Positions 52,481-61,754 of a stretch of DNA of 64,000 nt are shown piece by piece. A program made the position numbers and the translations under genes. Positions within the stretch are counted from its first letter, which is position 1, and each line of letters starts with the position of its first letter. The DNA is taken from assembly GCF_021789315.1 (NCBI RefSeq), contig NZ_CP084561.1, positions 2,604,001-2,668,000 of the forward strand, given 5' to 3'. The notes below the pieces were generated by a model. The model worked only from the letters and a program-made list of their open reading frames with translations. It was not told the origin of the DNA and did not search any database. The stretch is from Arthrobacter sp. FW305-BF8. GTDB lineage: Bacteria > Actinomycetota > Actinomycetes > Actinomycetales > Micrococcaceae.

Positions 52481-53419
52481 CTAAGCCAGGCTGCTGGAGA
52501 CATCCTCCAGGGCACGTGCTATTTCCGCCGGCAGCGGCGTGAGCTGGGCATCCAGGATTTCCTTGAGCTGGACCGGCGTGCGCGCGCCCACGATGGCCGT
52601 CGCCACCCCGTGCCGGGACAGCAGCCAGCTCAGCGCAACGTCCAGGGAGGACCGACCCAGGCCGCGGGCGGCCATGGCAACAGCTTCGACCACCTGCGAC
52701 GCGGGCTGCTCGAGGTAGGGCTCCACGTAGGTGGCCAGCCGTGTACCCGCTGCCCTGGAATCGGAAGGCACATGCCCGCGATACTTGCCGGTGAGCACGC
52801 CACGGCCCAGCGGCGCCCACGCCATCAGTCCCAGGCCCGCATCCTCGACGGCGGGAACCAGTTCCGCCTCGGGCTTGCGGCGCAGCAGTGAATACTCGGA
52901 CTGGTTGGCGACGAGCGGGAACCCGGCGACCGCGGCCGCCTTGGCGGTCTGCCAGCCGTTGTAGTTGGCGATTCCCGCATAGCGTGCCCGTCCGCTGCGG
53001 ACGGCGAAGTCAAGCGCGGACAACGTCTCCTCAAGCGGGACGTTGGGGTCCCACGCCTGGGCGAGCCAGAGGTCGACGTAGTCGGTGCCGAGGCGCGCCA
53101 GGCTGGCTTCCAGCCCGGACAGCATCGCGTTGCGTGATGCGTCCACCCGCTGCCGCCCGTCCGACGGCGACACCCCGGCTTTGGTGGAGATGACCACTTC
53201 CGTGCGGGACACGACGTCGCCGAGCATCGACCCAAGCATGGCTTCGGCCTGGCCGTCGGCGTAGGAGGCCGCGGTATCCACGAGGGTTCCGCCGGCGTCC
53301 ACGAACGTGCGCAGCAGCTCCGAGGCATCCTGCTCGTCCGTTTCACGGGACCAGGACATTGTGCCCAGGGAGAGGGATGACGCGCGGAGCCCACTGTTGC
53401 CTATGTAACGCTGCTGCAT
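52481..53419 (-). CDS. Aldo/keto reductase
   Basis: A 312-residue NADPH-dependent reductase with the TIM-barrel pattern. FVDAGGTLVDTAASYADG holds the catalytic Asp and Tyr, VVISTKAG the Lys, and YVDLWLAQAWD the His-position variant. The canonical LLQxHxxD His is replaced by Gln here (LAQAW), as in some bacterial aldo/keto subfamilies. NADPH-binding residues near the C-terminal AIVGARTPVQLKEIL are present. The substrate is unknown. It is divergent from uppP. Confidence 0.9.
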   Translation of the reverse strand: MQQRYIGNSGLRASSLSLGTMSWSRETDEQDASELLRTFVDAGGTLVDTAASYADGQAEAMLGSMLGDVVSRTEVVISTKAGVSPSDGRQRVDASRNAMLSGLEASLARLGTDYVDLWLAQAWDPNVPLEETLSALDFAVRSGRARYAGIANYNGWQTAKAAAVAGFPLVANQSEYSLLRRKPEAELVPAVEDAGLGLMAWAPLGRGVLTGKYRGHVPSDSRAAGTRLATYVEPYLEQPASQVVEAVAMAARGLGRSSLDVALSWLLSRHGVATAIVGARTPVQLKEILDAQLTPLPAEIARALEDVSSSLA

Positions 53420-53469
53420 AGCAGTTAGCTTACGGGGAAACCACCCGCATCATGACGTAGGGTCTTAGC

Positions 53470-54303
53470 GTGAACTGGATTGAAGCGGCCCTGCTGGGTC
53501 TTGTGCAGGGACTGACCGAATTCCTACCTATTTCATCGAGCGCCCACCTCCGGATCGTGGGCTCTTTCCTGCCGAACGCGGCTGACCCCGGCGCGGCCTT
53601 CACCGCCATCACGCAGCTCGGCACCGAGACCGCCGTGATCGTCTACTTCTGGCGGGACATCGTCCGGATCGTAAAGGCCTGGTTCGGCTCCCTGTCCGGA
53701 CGGGTCTCCCGCCAGGACCCCGACGCACGGATGGGCTGGCTGGTGATCCTGGGCAGCCTGCCCATCATCGTCCTGGGCCTCCTGTTCCAGGACCAGATCG
53801 AATCCGTCCTGCGAAGCCTCTGGATCGTAGCCACCATGCTCATCGTCTTCGGCCTCATCCTGGCCGTGGCCGACGCCATCGGCAAGCAGGACCGCGACCT
53901 CTCCGGGCTCACCTACAAGCATGGCATCCTCTACGGCTTCGCCCAGGCCATGGCCTTGATTCCCGGGGTTTCGCGCTCCGGCGGCACCATCACCGCGGGT
54001 CTTCTCATGGGGTACACCCGTGAAGCGGCGGCCCGGTACTCCTTCCTCCTCGCCATCCCGGCGGTCTTCGGCAGCGGCCTCTACCAGCTGTTCAAGGTGG
54101 TCGCCAAGGACGGAGCGAGCGGCCCGTTCGGACTGGGGGAGACGGCCCTGGCAACAGTGATCGCCTTCGTCGTCGGCTACGTCATCATCGGGTGGTTCCT
54201 GAAGTTCATCTCAACGCGCAGCTACCGGCTGTTTGTCTGGTACCGCATCTTCCTTGGCCTCGCCCTGTACCTCCTGCTCGGTTTCAATGTCATCAGCGCC
54301 TAG
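53470..54303 (+). CDS. uppP: Undecaprenyl-diphosphate phosphatase
   Basis: A 277-residue integral membrane enzyme (BacA type) that recycles undecaprenyl pyrophosphate for cell-wall synthesis and gives bacitracin tolerance. The first active-site motif is LVQGLTEFLPISSSAHL (residues about 12-28), the second GVSRSGGTITAGLLMGYTRE. About seven to eight membrane helices are visible. GTG 53470 is the start. It precedes mshC by 15 bp, as in M. tuberculosis Rv2136c near Rv2130c. Confidence 0.96.
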   Translation: MNWIEAALLGLVQGLTEFLPISSSAHLRIVGSFLPNAADPGAAFTAITQLGTETAVIVYFWRDIVRIVKAWFGSLSGRVSRQDPDARMGWLVILGSLPIIVLGLLFQDQIESVLRSLWIVATMLIVFGLILAVADAIGKQDRDLSGLTYKHGILYGFAQAMALIPGVSRSGGTITAGLLMGYTREAAARYSFLLAIPAVFGSGLYQLFKVVAKDGASGPFGLGETALATVIAFVVGYVIIGWFLKFISTRSYRLFVWYRIFLGLALYLLLGFNVISA

Positions 54304-54318
54304 CACTAGGCTTGGTCT

Positions 54319-55602
54319 GTGAAGTCCTGGATCTCCCGCCCCGTGCCTGTCCTGCCGGGGGAAATGCCCGCGCTCCGACTGTTCGACACAACCGCACAGC
54401 GCGCCGTAACCCTGAATGCCGATGGCGAAAAATCGATGTATGTCTGCGGGATCACCCCGTATGACGCCACCCATATGGGACACGCCGCCAGCTACGTCGC
54501 GTTCGACCTGCTGAACCGTGCCTGGCGCGACGCCGGCCAGCAGGTTGCGTACGTCCAGAACGTCACCGACGTCGACGACCCGCTGCTGGAACGTGCCGAG
54601 GCCACCGGCGTTGACTGGCGCGAGCTGGCGGAGAGCCAAATCGAGCTTTTCCGCACTGATATGCAAGCCCTCAACGTCATCGCCCCCGATCACTACGTGG
54701 GCGCCGTCGAAGCCATGCCGCTGATCGTCCCCGCGATTGAACGGCTCCTGCGCCAGGGGCTGGCCTACCGGGTTAACGGCACCCCGGGTGAGCCCGACGG
54801 CGATGTCTACTACGACGTCGAGGCAGCCAGCAAGCACGCCGTCGGCGTGGACGCCTGGACCCTCGGAGCCGTCTCCGGACTTCCGGAAGCCGAAATGCTT
54901 GAACTGTTCGCCGAGCGCGGCGGCGACCCCGGCCGGGCCGGCAAGCGCCAGGCCCTCGACCCGCTGCTGTGGCGCGTGGCCCGCGACGGCGAACCCAGCT
55001 GGCCCGGCGGCGAGCTGGGGGAGGGCCGGCCCGGCTGGCACATCGAATGCACCGTCATCGCCCAGAAGTACCTGCCCGCGCCCTTCACCGTGCAGGGCGG
55101 CGGCTCGGACCTGGTTTTCCCGCACCACGAGATGGGGGCCGGGCACGCGTACTCGCTCTCCGGTGTCCCGCTGGCCGAGCACTTCGCCCACGCGGGCATG
55201 GTGGGACTGGACGGCGAAAAGATGTCCAAGTCCAAGGGCAACCTGGTCCTGGTCTCCAAGCTGCGCGCTGCGGGTGAAGAACCCGCGGCCATCCGGCTTG
55301 CCATCCTGGCGCACCACTACCGGTCCGACTGGTCCTGGACGGCGGAAGGCTTCGACGAGGCCAAGGCACGCCTGGAACGGTGGCGTTCAGCCTTGGCGGC
55401 GGCGCCGGCCGTGACCGCCGCGGAACTGATCGGGCAGATGCGCGAGGCCCTGGCCAACGACCTCGACGCGCCCGCGGCCCTGGCCGCCGTCGACCGGTGG
55501 GCAGAGCGCACCCTTAACAACGCCAGCGACAACGAAGCGTCTGAAGCAGACCAGGCCCTGGTGCGCGACGCCGTCAACGCCCTTCTCGGCGTCGAACTCT
55601 AA
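54319..55602 (+). CDS. mshC: Mycothiol ligase (Cys-GlcN-Ins ligase)
   Basis: A 427-residue class I aminoacyl-tRNA-synthetase-like ligase. It joins cysteine to glucosaminyl-inositol using ATP, the third step of mycothiol synthesis. The HIGH motif is THMGHA (residues 51-56) after zinc ligand C43 (YVCGITPYDA). The KMSKS motif is GEKMSKSKG near residue 299, and FPHHEMGAGHA is the conserved middle block. It starts with GTG 54319 right after uppP. Its presence indicates mycothiol as the main thiol. Confidence 0.97.
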   Translation: MKSWISRPVPVLPGEMPALRLFDTTAQRAVTLNADGEKSMYVCGITPYDATHMGHAASYVAFDLLNRAWRDAGQQVAYVQNVTDVDDPLLERAEATGVDWRELAESQIELFRTDMQALNVIAPDHYVGAVEAMPLIVPAIERLLRQGLAYRVNGTPGEPDGDVYYDVEAASKHAVGVDAWTLGAVSGLPEAEMLELFAERGGDPGRAGKRQALDPLLWRVARDGEPSWPGGELGEGRPGWHIECTVIAQKYLPAPFTVQGGGSDLVFPHHEMGAGHAYSLSGVPLAEHFAHAGMVGLDGEKMSKSKGNLVLVSKLRAAGEEPAAIRLAILAHHYRSDWSWTAEGFDEAKARLERWRSALAAAPAVTAAELIGQMREALANDLDAPAALAAVDRWAERTLNNASDNEASEADQALVRDAVNALLGVEL

Positions 55603-55613
55603 ACGTCGGTTTA

Positions 55614-55667
55614 GACGGTTCCCTGCCCACACGACGTTCCGCAACGTCTTGCGGGCGGGGAACCGTC
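55614..55667. terminator. Nested hairpin after mshC
   Basis: GACGGTTCCC 55614-55623 pairs with GGGAACCGTC 55658-55667. Within the loop GACGTT 55633-55638 pairs with AACGTC 55643-55648. Positioned between convergent mshC and PAC2 genes. Confidence 0.75.
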
Positions 55668-55698
55668 GAAGCGGCGCGGGCGCCGGTTCTGCTAACGC

Positions 55699-56604
55699 CT
55701 AGGGCTTGTCCTTGCCCCGCCGCTTCAGGTAGCGCTCAAACTCGCGCGCAATCGATTCGCCGCTGGCCTCGGGCAGGTCGGCGGTGTCCTTCGCTTCCTC
55801 CAGCTGCCGCACATAGGCTGCTATTTCGGGGTCCTCGGTGGCCAGCTCGTTGACGCCCCGCTCCCACGCCTCGGCCTCCTCAGCCAGCTCGTGTGTGTCC
55901 AGCGGCACCTGGAGCAGTTCCTCGATGCGGTGCAGGAGCGCCAGCTGCGCCTTGGGTGACGGGGCCTGTGCAACGTAATGCGGCACCGCTGCCCAGAGGG
56001 AGACGGTGGGAATGCCGGCCAGCAGGGATACCTCGGACAGCACGCCGACGATCCCCACGGGTCCCTCATACTGCGAGGCTTCGAGATTCAGCCGTTCCCG
56101 CAGCACGCTGTCGTCCGTGGAGGTACTGACCGGAATGGGGCGGCTATGCGGCACATCGGCCAGCAGCGCGCCGACGAGGACGACGTAATCCACATGAAGC
56201 GCCTCGGCGTGCACAAGCAGTTCCGCTGTATATGCACGCCACTTGTAGGACGGTTCGGTGCCCTGGATGAAAATCACGTCAACGTTGGTGCCGGGGGCGC
56301 TGGCCTTGTAGATCCGGGTGGACGGCCACTTGATCTTGCGTTCTCCGGAGGCCGTGCGGCGGACCGTGGGCCGGGTGAACTGGAAGTCGTAGTACTCGTC
56401 GGCATCTATGGAGGCGACCTTCTTCCCGCCCCACAGTTTGTTGAGGTAACGGAGCGCGTCACTGGCGGCTTCCCCCGCGTCATTCCAGCCCTCGAACGCA
56501 GCCAGCATCACAGTAATACGCTGGCCCTCGGGAACAGGCTGCAGCAGCTGCTCCGTCTCAGGCGCTGTGCCCGGTTCGTTGGTGTCTCCGTCAAAGCTGT
56601 TCAT
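55699..56604 (-). CDS. PAC2-family protein
   Basis: A 301-residue protein of the PAC2 family, whose human member is a proteasome assembly chaperone. Typical are MLAAFEGWNDAGEAASDALR, YYDFQFTRPTVRR, FIQGTEPSYKWRAYTAELL and VVLVGALLADVPHSRPIPVS. The bacterial role is unproven, but M. tuberculosis Rv2125 is at the same place relative to the proteasome cluster, which hints at a related function. It is the only gene on this strand in the final 10 kb. Confidence 0.93.
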   Translation of the reverse strand: MNSFDGDTNEPGTAPETEQLLQPVPEGQRITVMLAAFEGWNDAGEAASDALRYLNKLWGGKKVASIDADEYYDFQFTRPTVRRTASGERKIKWPSTRIYKASAPGTNVDVIFIQGTEPSYKWRAYTAELLVHAEALHVDYVVLVGALLADVPHSRPIPVSTSTDDSVLRERLNLEASQYEGPVGIVGVLSEVSLLAGIPTVSLWAAVPHYVAQAPSPKAQLALLHRIEELLQVPLDTHELAEEAEAWERGVNELATEDPEIAAYVRQLEEAKDTADLPEASGESIAREFERYLKRRGKDKP

Positions 56605-56817
56605 CCCTTCACCCTACGTCCACAGGTGTTGCTGTTGCATAGAACGAACCGCCGCAGATCCGGACAAACTCCACGTCCGCGCAGGTCATCCCGCCGGTTA
56701 CCCCTGCTGATCATCCCTGCGCGTCATCCCTGGCGGGTCATGCGCGGATATTCGCCGACGGCGTAGGGCCGTGGCCCGCGGCAGGGCGCCGCCGGGCGGC
56801 CCGGTACAGTGGAAAGC

Positions 56818-57546
56818 ATGGAATCTGCCGCCACTCAGCCCTTGCTCAAAGCCGTTTTATGGGACATGGACGGCACCATCGTTGACACAGAACCGTACTG
56901 GATCGAAGCCGAACACAACCTTGTCGAGTCGTACGGGGGGACATGGTCGCACGAACAGGCCATGCAGCTCGTAGGGCAATCACTGGTCCACTCGGCCGGC
57001 ATCCTCCAGCGGGCCGGCGTGCGCCTGGAGATCCGCGAGATCATCGACACCCTTACGGGCCAGGTCATCAGCCGCGTCCGGGAGAACGTGCCGTGGCGCC
57101 CGGGGGCCCGGGAACTGCTGGATGAACTTTTCACCGCCGGCGTGCGTTGTGCCCTTGTGACCATGTCAGAGGCGCCGCTGGCCCGCGAGATCGTGGCGAG
57201 CCTTCCCCGGCCCTACTTCGAGTTCCTCGTTACCGGCGACACCGTAACCCAGGGCAAACCGCACCCGGAGGCCTATCTCAAGGCTGTGGACCTGCTGAAG
57301 CAGCAGGACCCTGAGCTCACCGTCGATCACTGCGTGGCGCTGGAGGACTCGGAACCGGGTGCTGCCGCGGCCGTGGCATCGGGCGCCGTGACCGTGGCCA
57401 TTCCGCACCTCGTGCCGCTGCCGGACGATGGCCGCAGAACCACATGGGATAGCCTCGCAGACCGCACCGTGGCCGAACTCGAGGAGCTGGTCAGGCTCCG
57501 TCTCGGCTCGCGCGAGCCGGCGACAGCCTTCGAGAACGTCAACTAA
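56818..57546 (+). CDS. HAD-family phosphatase/phosphoglucomutase-like hydrolase
   Basis: A 242-residue HAD hydrolase. Motif I is WDMDGTIVDTE (nucleophile Asp), motif II the Thr in ALVTMSE, motif III the Lys in TQGKPHPEAYL, and motif IV EDSEPGAAAA. The cap domain at residues about 20-90 is helical, as in subfamily IA phosphatases and beta-phosphoglucomutases. The substrate is not predictable. ATG 56818 follows GTGGAAAG; GTG 56809 is also in frame. It lies 13 bp before the site-2 protease gene. Confidence 0.92.
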   Translation: MESAATQPLLKAVLWDMDGTIVDTEPYWIEAEHNLVESYGGTWSHEQAMQLVGQSLVHSAGILQRAGVRLEIREIIDTLTGQVISRVRENVPWRPGARELLDELFTAGVRCALVTMSEAPLAREIVASLPRPYFEFLVTGDTVTQGKPHPEAYLKAVDLLKQQDPELTVDHCVALEDSEPGAAAAVASGAVTVAIPHLVPLPDDGRRTTWDSLADRTVAELEELVRLRLGSREPATAFENVN

Positions 57547-57558
57547 GGAGCCCGGAAC

Positions 57559-58728
57559 GTGTCTGATCCCGCGGGATCCGGTCAGCAGCCCCCGAACGTG
57601 CAGACCAAGAACAGCCGCCGCGAGGGTATACCGCTCGGCAGGATCGCCGGCATTCCCATCGTCCTGGCCTACTCCTGGTTCATCATTGCTGCCTTCACGG
57701 TGATTGCGTACGGACCGGTGCTGCAGCATGGCACCCCTTCTTTGGGCATCGGCGCGTACTACGTGGCCTTCGCCTACGCGCTGCTGCTCCTGCTGTCAGT
57801 GCTCGTCCATGAGCTCGCGCACGCGCTGACCGCAAAGATCTACGGCTGGCCCAGCGAGAAGATCGTGCTCAACCTCTGGGGCGGCCACACCCAGTTTGAA
57901 AGCTTCACCGCCACCCCCGGGCGGTCCGTGCTGGTGGCCATGGCCGGCCCCGCCGCCAACTTCGTGCTGGCAGGGGCGGCTTGGCTGGTGATCTCCTCGG
58001 GCGGCCTGTCCGGCGTAGCGGACACCCTCCTGAACATCTTCTTCTGGGCGAACCTCGTGATCGGCATCTTCAACGTGCTGCCCGGGCTGCCGCTGGATGG
58101 CGGCCGCCTGGTGGAATCCGCCGTCTGGAAGGCCACCGGCAGCCACGCCAAAGGCACCGTCGCGGCCGGCTGGGGCGGGCGTATCATCGTCATCGCCCTG
58201 GGGCTATGGTTCATTGTCCTGCCGCTGCTCAGCGGAGGCGCCCCGGACACCAGCATGCTGCTCGTTACTATCCTGGTGGGCGGATTCCTGTGGATGGGCG
58301 CTTCCGCCTCGATCCAGCAGGGCCGCCTGCGCAGCCGGCTCCACCTGGTGAGCGCCGCCGCATTGGCCGAACCCGCCGTCGGGCTTCCCGATGCCGGGAG
58401 CGTCAGCGACGTCCTCCGGGTATCAGCAGGCGGGCGGACTGCCGTCGTGCTCTGCGGTCCCGACGGCAGGCCCAGCGGCGTGGTAGACCCGGCGGCCCTG
58501 GCCGCGGTACCCGCCGCCGTGGCCGGCACCACCCCCGCCGGAGCGGTGGCTTACCCGCTCGGCGCCGGCGCGTATGTGCCGGAATGGTCCAAAGGCCAGG
58601 AGCTGCTCCAGTACCTGGCACAGCTCGAGGGACACGACTACGCGGTTGTTGACCACAACGGCCGGGTCACCGGCCTGCTTCGGCAGTCCACCGTGGTGAC
58701 CGCCATAACAGGCAAGGCCCCCCGCTAA
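57559..58728 (+). CDS. Site-2-protease-family membrane metallopeptidase with CBS-like tail
   Basis: A 389-residue M50B protease of the SpoIVFB/Rip3 type. The zinc motif HELAH is in SVLVHELAHALTAKIYGW. The second motif is NVLPGLPLDGGRLVESAVWK. Six hydrophobic segments lie in residues 30-260. From about 290 onward a regulatory tail carries two CBS-like strands (SVSDVLRVSAGGRTAVVLCG, YAVVDHNGRVTGLLRQS). These proteases cleave membrane-bound anti-sigma or signal proteins; the target is unknown. GTG 57559 is the start. Confidence 0.92.
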   Translation: MSDPAGSGQQPPNVQTKNSRREGIPLGRIAGIPIVLAYSWFIIAAFTVIAYGPVLQHGTPSLGIGAYYVAFAYALLLLLSVLVHELAHALTAKIYGWPSEKIVLNLWGGHTQFESFTATPGRSVLVAMAGPAANFVLAGAAWLVISSGGLSGVADTLLNIFFWANLVIGIFNVLPGLPLDGGRLVESAVWKATGSHAKGTVAAGWGGRIIVIALGLWFIVLPLLSGGAPDTSMLLVTILVGGFLWMGASASIQQGRLRSRLHLVSAAALAEPAVGLPDAGSVSDVLRVSAGGRTAVVLCGPDGRPSGVVDPAALAAVPAAVAGTTPAGAVAYPLGAGAYVPEWSKGQELLQYLAQLEGHDYAVVDHNGRVTGLLRQSTVVTAITGKAPR

Positions 58729-58858
58729 AACACGCGCCGGCAGGGCCAGAACCGGTAGAGTTACGTGCCGGTCGTGAAATCGGCAGCGGGTGCACGGCGC
58801 CCTGCCGGACCGCCACGGTGCACGCCAACACAGCTTTCACAGGAGCGAGGACACAGTC

Positions 58859-59926
58859 ATGAGCAGCGAATCTGCCGCCAACGGAACCAGCACGGGCCTT
58901 TCCTCCGGCACTGCAGCCGGCACGGCGGACCAGCCGGCCGGCGCTGCCCGGCGGCGCGGCCCCTTCCGGGAAGGCGAACGGGTCCAGCTGACGGATGAGC
59001 GCGGCCGCATGAATACCATCAGCCTCGAGGCCGGCGGAGCCTTCCACACCCACCGCGGCTTCCTCAACCACGATGACATCATCGGCAAGGTTGACGGCTC
59101 GGTGGTGGTCAACAACGTCGGGCAGCAGTACCAGACGCTGCGCCCGCTGCTGTCCGACTTCGTCCTCTCCATGCCCCGCGGCGCCGCCGTCGTCTACCCC
59201 AAGGACGCCGCACAGATCGTCACCATGGCTGACATCTTCCCCGGGGCCCGGGTGGTGGAGGCAGGCGTTGGCTCAGGCGCACTCTCCATCTCGCTGCTGC
59301 GCGCTGTGGGGGACCAGGGCTACCTGCACTCCTTCGAACGGCGCGAGGAATTCGCCGCCATTGCCCGTGGCAACGTGGAAACCATCTTCGGCGGCCCGCA
59401 CCCGGCCTGGCAGATCTCCCTGGGCGACTTCCAGGATGAAGTGGTCCGCACCGAAGAGCCGGGCTCCATCGACCGCGTGGTCCTGGACATGCTGGCCCCC
59501 TGGGAATGCCTGGACGCAGTGGCGACCGTCCTGGCCCCCGGCGGCGTGTGGATCAACTACGTTGCCACCGTCACCCAGCTCTCCCGCACGGCCGAGGCCA
59601 TCCGCGCTGACGGCCGGTTCACCGAACCGGACGCCTGGGAATCCATGGTCCGCGGCTGGCACCTCGAAGGACTCGCCGTGCGCCCTGACCACCGCATGGT
59701 CGCCCACACGGGCTTCTTGCTGGTGACCCGGCGGCTCGCCGACGGCGTCACCGGCATCTCCGTTAAGCGGCGTCCGTCCAAGACCGATTTCAACGAAGAG
59801 GACGTCAACGCCTGGACACCGGGCGCCGTGGGGGAACGCCTGGTCTCGGACAAAAAGCTGCGCCGTGCGGCCCGGGACGCGATCGCGGGGACAAACGTGA
59901 AGGACGAACCGGAGATCACAAACTAG
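58859..59926 (+). CDS. trmI: tRNA (adenine-58-N1)-methyltransferase
   Basis: A 355-residue SAM-dependent methyltransferase making m1A58 in the T-loop of tRNA (TrmI, M. tuberculosis Rv2118c). The N-terminal OB-like barrel (RVQLTDERGRMNTISLEAGG, then GFLNHDDIIGKVDGS) precedes the SAM motif RVVEAGVGSGALSISLL. The target-base motif region DRVVLDMLAPWEC follows. An N-terminal tail of about 40 residues rich in Ser, Gly and Ala is not conserved. ATG 58859 follows AGGAGCGAGG. It precedes the proteasome ATPase gene by 82 bp. Confidence 0.95.
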   Translation: MSSESAANGTSTGLSSGTAAGTADQPAGAARRRGPFREGERVQLTDERGRMNTISLEAGGAFHTHRGFLNHDDIIGKVDGSVVVNNVGQQYQTLRPLLSDFVLSMPRGAAVVYPKDAAQIVTMADIFPGARVVEAGVGSGALSISLLRAVGDQGYLHSFERREEFAAIARGNVETIFGGPHPAWQISLGDFQDEVVRTEEPGSIDRVVLDMLAPWECLDAVATVLAPGGVWINYVATVTQLSRTAEAIRADGRFTEPDAWESMVRGWHLEGLAVRPDHRMVAHTGFLLVTRRLADGVTGISVKRRPSKTDFNEEDVNAWTPGAVGERLVSDKKLRRAARDAIAGTNVKDEPEITN

Positions 59927-60008
59927 TCCGTATTTCGGATGTCGTCGGCTCTACCAGCCAACTTGGGGCTATCGTCTTAAGAAGAGCGCAGGAAGGGGCT
60001 GATGCATC

Positions 60009-61754
60009 ATGGAGACGCCAAACAAGGACTCCGTGCCTACGCCGGCTGAACAGGCTGGTGCCAACGAACTGTCTGTCGCGGACCGGCAGGTCAATATCCT
60101 CAGGGACAAACTGAGGCATATCGACCGCCAGCTGGCAGCTGCCACGCAGAACAACACCAAGCTCGTGGCAATGCTGGAAACTGCCAAGGCCGAAATACTC
60201 CGGCTGAAGAACGCCCTGGACCAGGAGGGGCAGCCGCCGTACAGCTTTGGCACCGTCCTCCAGCTGAACCCGCGCCGGCTGGCTGCCGGCAGCGGCCAGG
60301 CGGTCACCGAGGAATCGGTGGACATCTTCAACGCCGGGCGCAAAATGCGGGTTGGCATCAGCCCCCTGGTCAACATCAACCAGCTGGCCGTGGGCCAGGA
60401 GGTCCTCCTCAACGAGGCGCTCCTGGTGGTGGCCGGCCTCGGCTACGAGCGCGCGGGCGAACTCGTCACGCTCAAGGAACTGCTCGGCCCGGACCGCGCC
60501 CTGGTGCTGGGCCGTGCGGACGAAGAGCGCGTCATCAGGCTCGCCGGCCCGCTCCTGGGCGAAAAGCTGCGGGTAGGAGATGCCCTCTCCATCGATTCGC
60601 GCACCGGATACGCCCTCGAGAAGGTCCCGCGGTCCGAAGTTGAGAACCTCGTCCTGGAGGAAGTCCCGGACATCACCTACGAGGACATCGGCGGACTCGG
60701 CCCGCAGATCGAACAGATCCGGGACGCCATCGAGCTGCCGTTCCTGCATCCGGACCTGTACCGCGAGCACGGCCTCAAGGCCCCCAAGGGCATCCTGCTC
60801 TACGGCCCGCCGGGCTGCGGCAAGACCCTAATCGCCAAGGCGGTGGCCAACTCCCTGGCCGCGCGCGCCGCGGAACGCTCGGGCAATATCGACCTGAAGA
60901 GCTACTTCCTAAATATCAAGGGACCCGAACTCCTCGACAAGTACGTCGGCGAGACCGAACGCCACATCCGGCTGATCTTCTCCCGGGCCCGCGAAAAGGC
61001 CTCGGACGGCAGCCCCGTTGTGGTCTTCTTCGACGAGATGGATTCGCTCTTCCGCACCCGCGGCACGGGCATCTCCTCCGACGTCGAAACCACGATTGTG
61101 CCGCAGCTGCTGAGCGAGATCGACGGCGTGGAGCGGCTGGACAACGTGATTGTCATCGGCGCCTCCAACCGTGAGGACATGATCGACCCAGCCATCCTGC
61201 GCCCCGGCCGCCTGGATGTTAAGGTCAAGATCCAGCGTCCCGACGCCGAGGCCGCGGCGGATATCTTCAGGAAATACATCACCCCGGACCTGCCGTTCCA
61301 CGAGGATGACCTGGTGGAGCACGACGGCGATGTCCAGGAGACCGTCGACGCCATGGTCCAGCGCACCGTGGAATCGATGTACTCGACGGAGAAGTCCAAC
61401 GAGTTCCTGGAAGTCACCTACGCCAACGGCGACACCGAGATGCTGTACTTCAAGGACTTCAACTCCGGGGCCGTGGTCCAGAACGTCGTGGACCGCGCCA
61501 AGAAGTACGCCATCAAGGACCTCCTGACGACGCAGCAGAAGGGCCTGCGCATCGACCACCTGCTGCGCGCCGTCGTCGATGAGTTCCGCGAGCACGAGGA
61601 CATGCCCAACACCACCAACCCGGATGACTGGGCACGCATTTCCGGCAAGAAGGGTGAGCGCATCACGTACATCCGCACCATCGTCCAGGGCAAAGCCGGC
61701 CAGGAGCCCGGCAAATCCATCGAAACCATGCCCAGCACGGGCCAGTACCTGTGA
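60009..61754 (+). CDS. arc: Proteasome-associated AAA ATPase (Mpa/ARC)
   Basis: A 581-residue hexameric unfoldase that recognises pupylated proteins and feeds them to the 20S proteasome. The coiled coil at residues about 20-75 binds Pup. Two OB folds follow to about 200. The AAA domain has Walker A GPPGCGKT (266-273), Walker B VVVFFDEMD (337-345) and the arginine-finger region ILRPGRLD. The C-terminus GQYL carries the penultimate Tyr needed to dock on the proteasome. It overlaps dop by 4 bp. Confidence 0.97.
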   Translation: METPNKDSVPTPAEQAGANELSVADRQVNILRDKLRHIDRQLAAATQNNTKLVAMLETAKAEILRLKNALDQEGQPPYSFGTVLQLNPRRLAAGSGQAVTEESVDIFNAGRKMRVGISPLVNINQLAVGQEVLLNEALLVVAGLGYERAGELVTLKELLGPDRALVLGRADEERVIRLAGPLLGEKLRVGDALSIDSRTGYALEKVPRSEVENLVLEEVPDITYEDIGGLGPQIEQIRDAIELPFLHPDLYREHGLKAPKGILLYGPPGCGKTLIAKAVANSLAARAAERSGNIDLKSYFLNIKGPELLDKYVGETERHIRLIFSRAREKASDGSPVVVFFDEMDSLFRTRGTGISSDVETTIVPQLLSEIDGVERLDNVIVIGASNREDMIDPAILRPGRLDVKVKIQRPDAEAAADIFRKYITPDLPFHEDDLVEHDGDVQETVDAMVQRTVESMYSTEKSNEFLEVTYANGDTEMLYFKDFNSGAVVQNVVDRAKKYAIKDLLTTQQKGLRIDHLLRAVVDEFREHEDMPNTTNPDDWARISGKKGERITYIRTIVQGKAGQEPGKSIETMPSTGQYL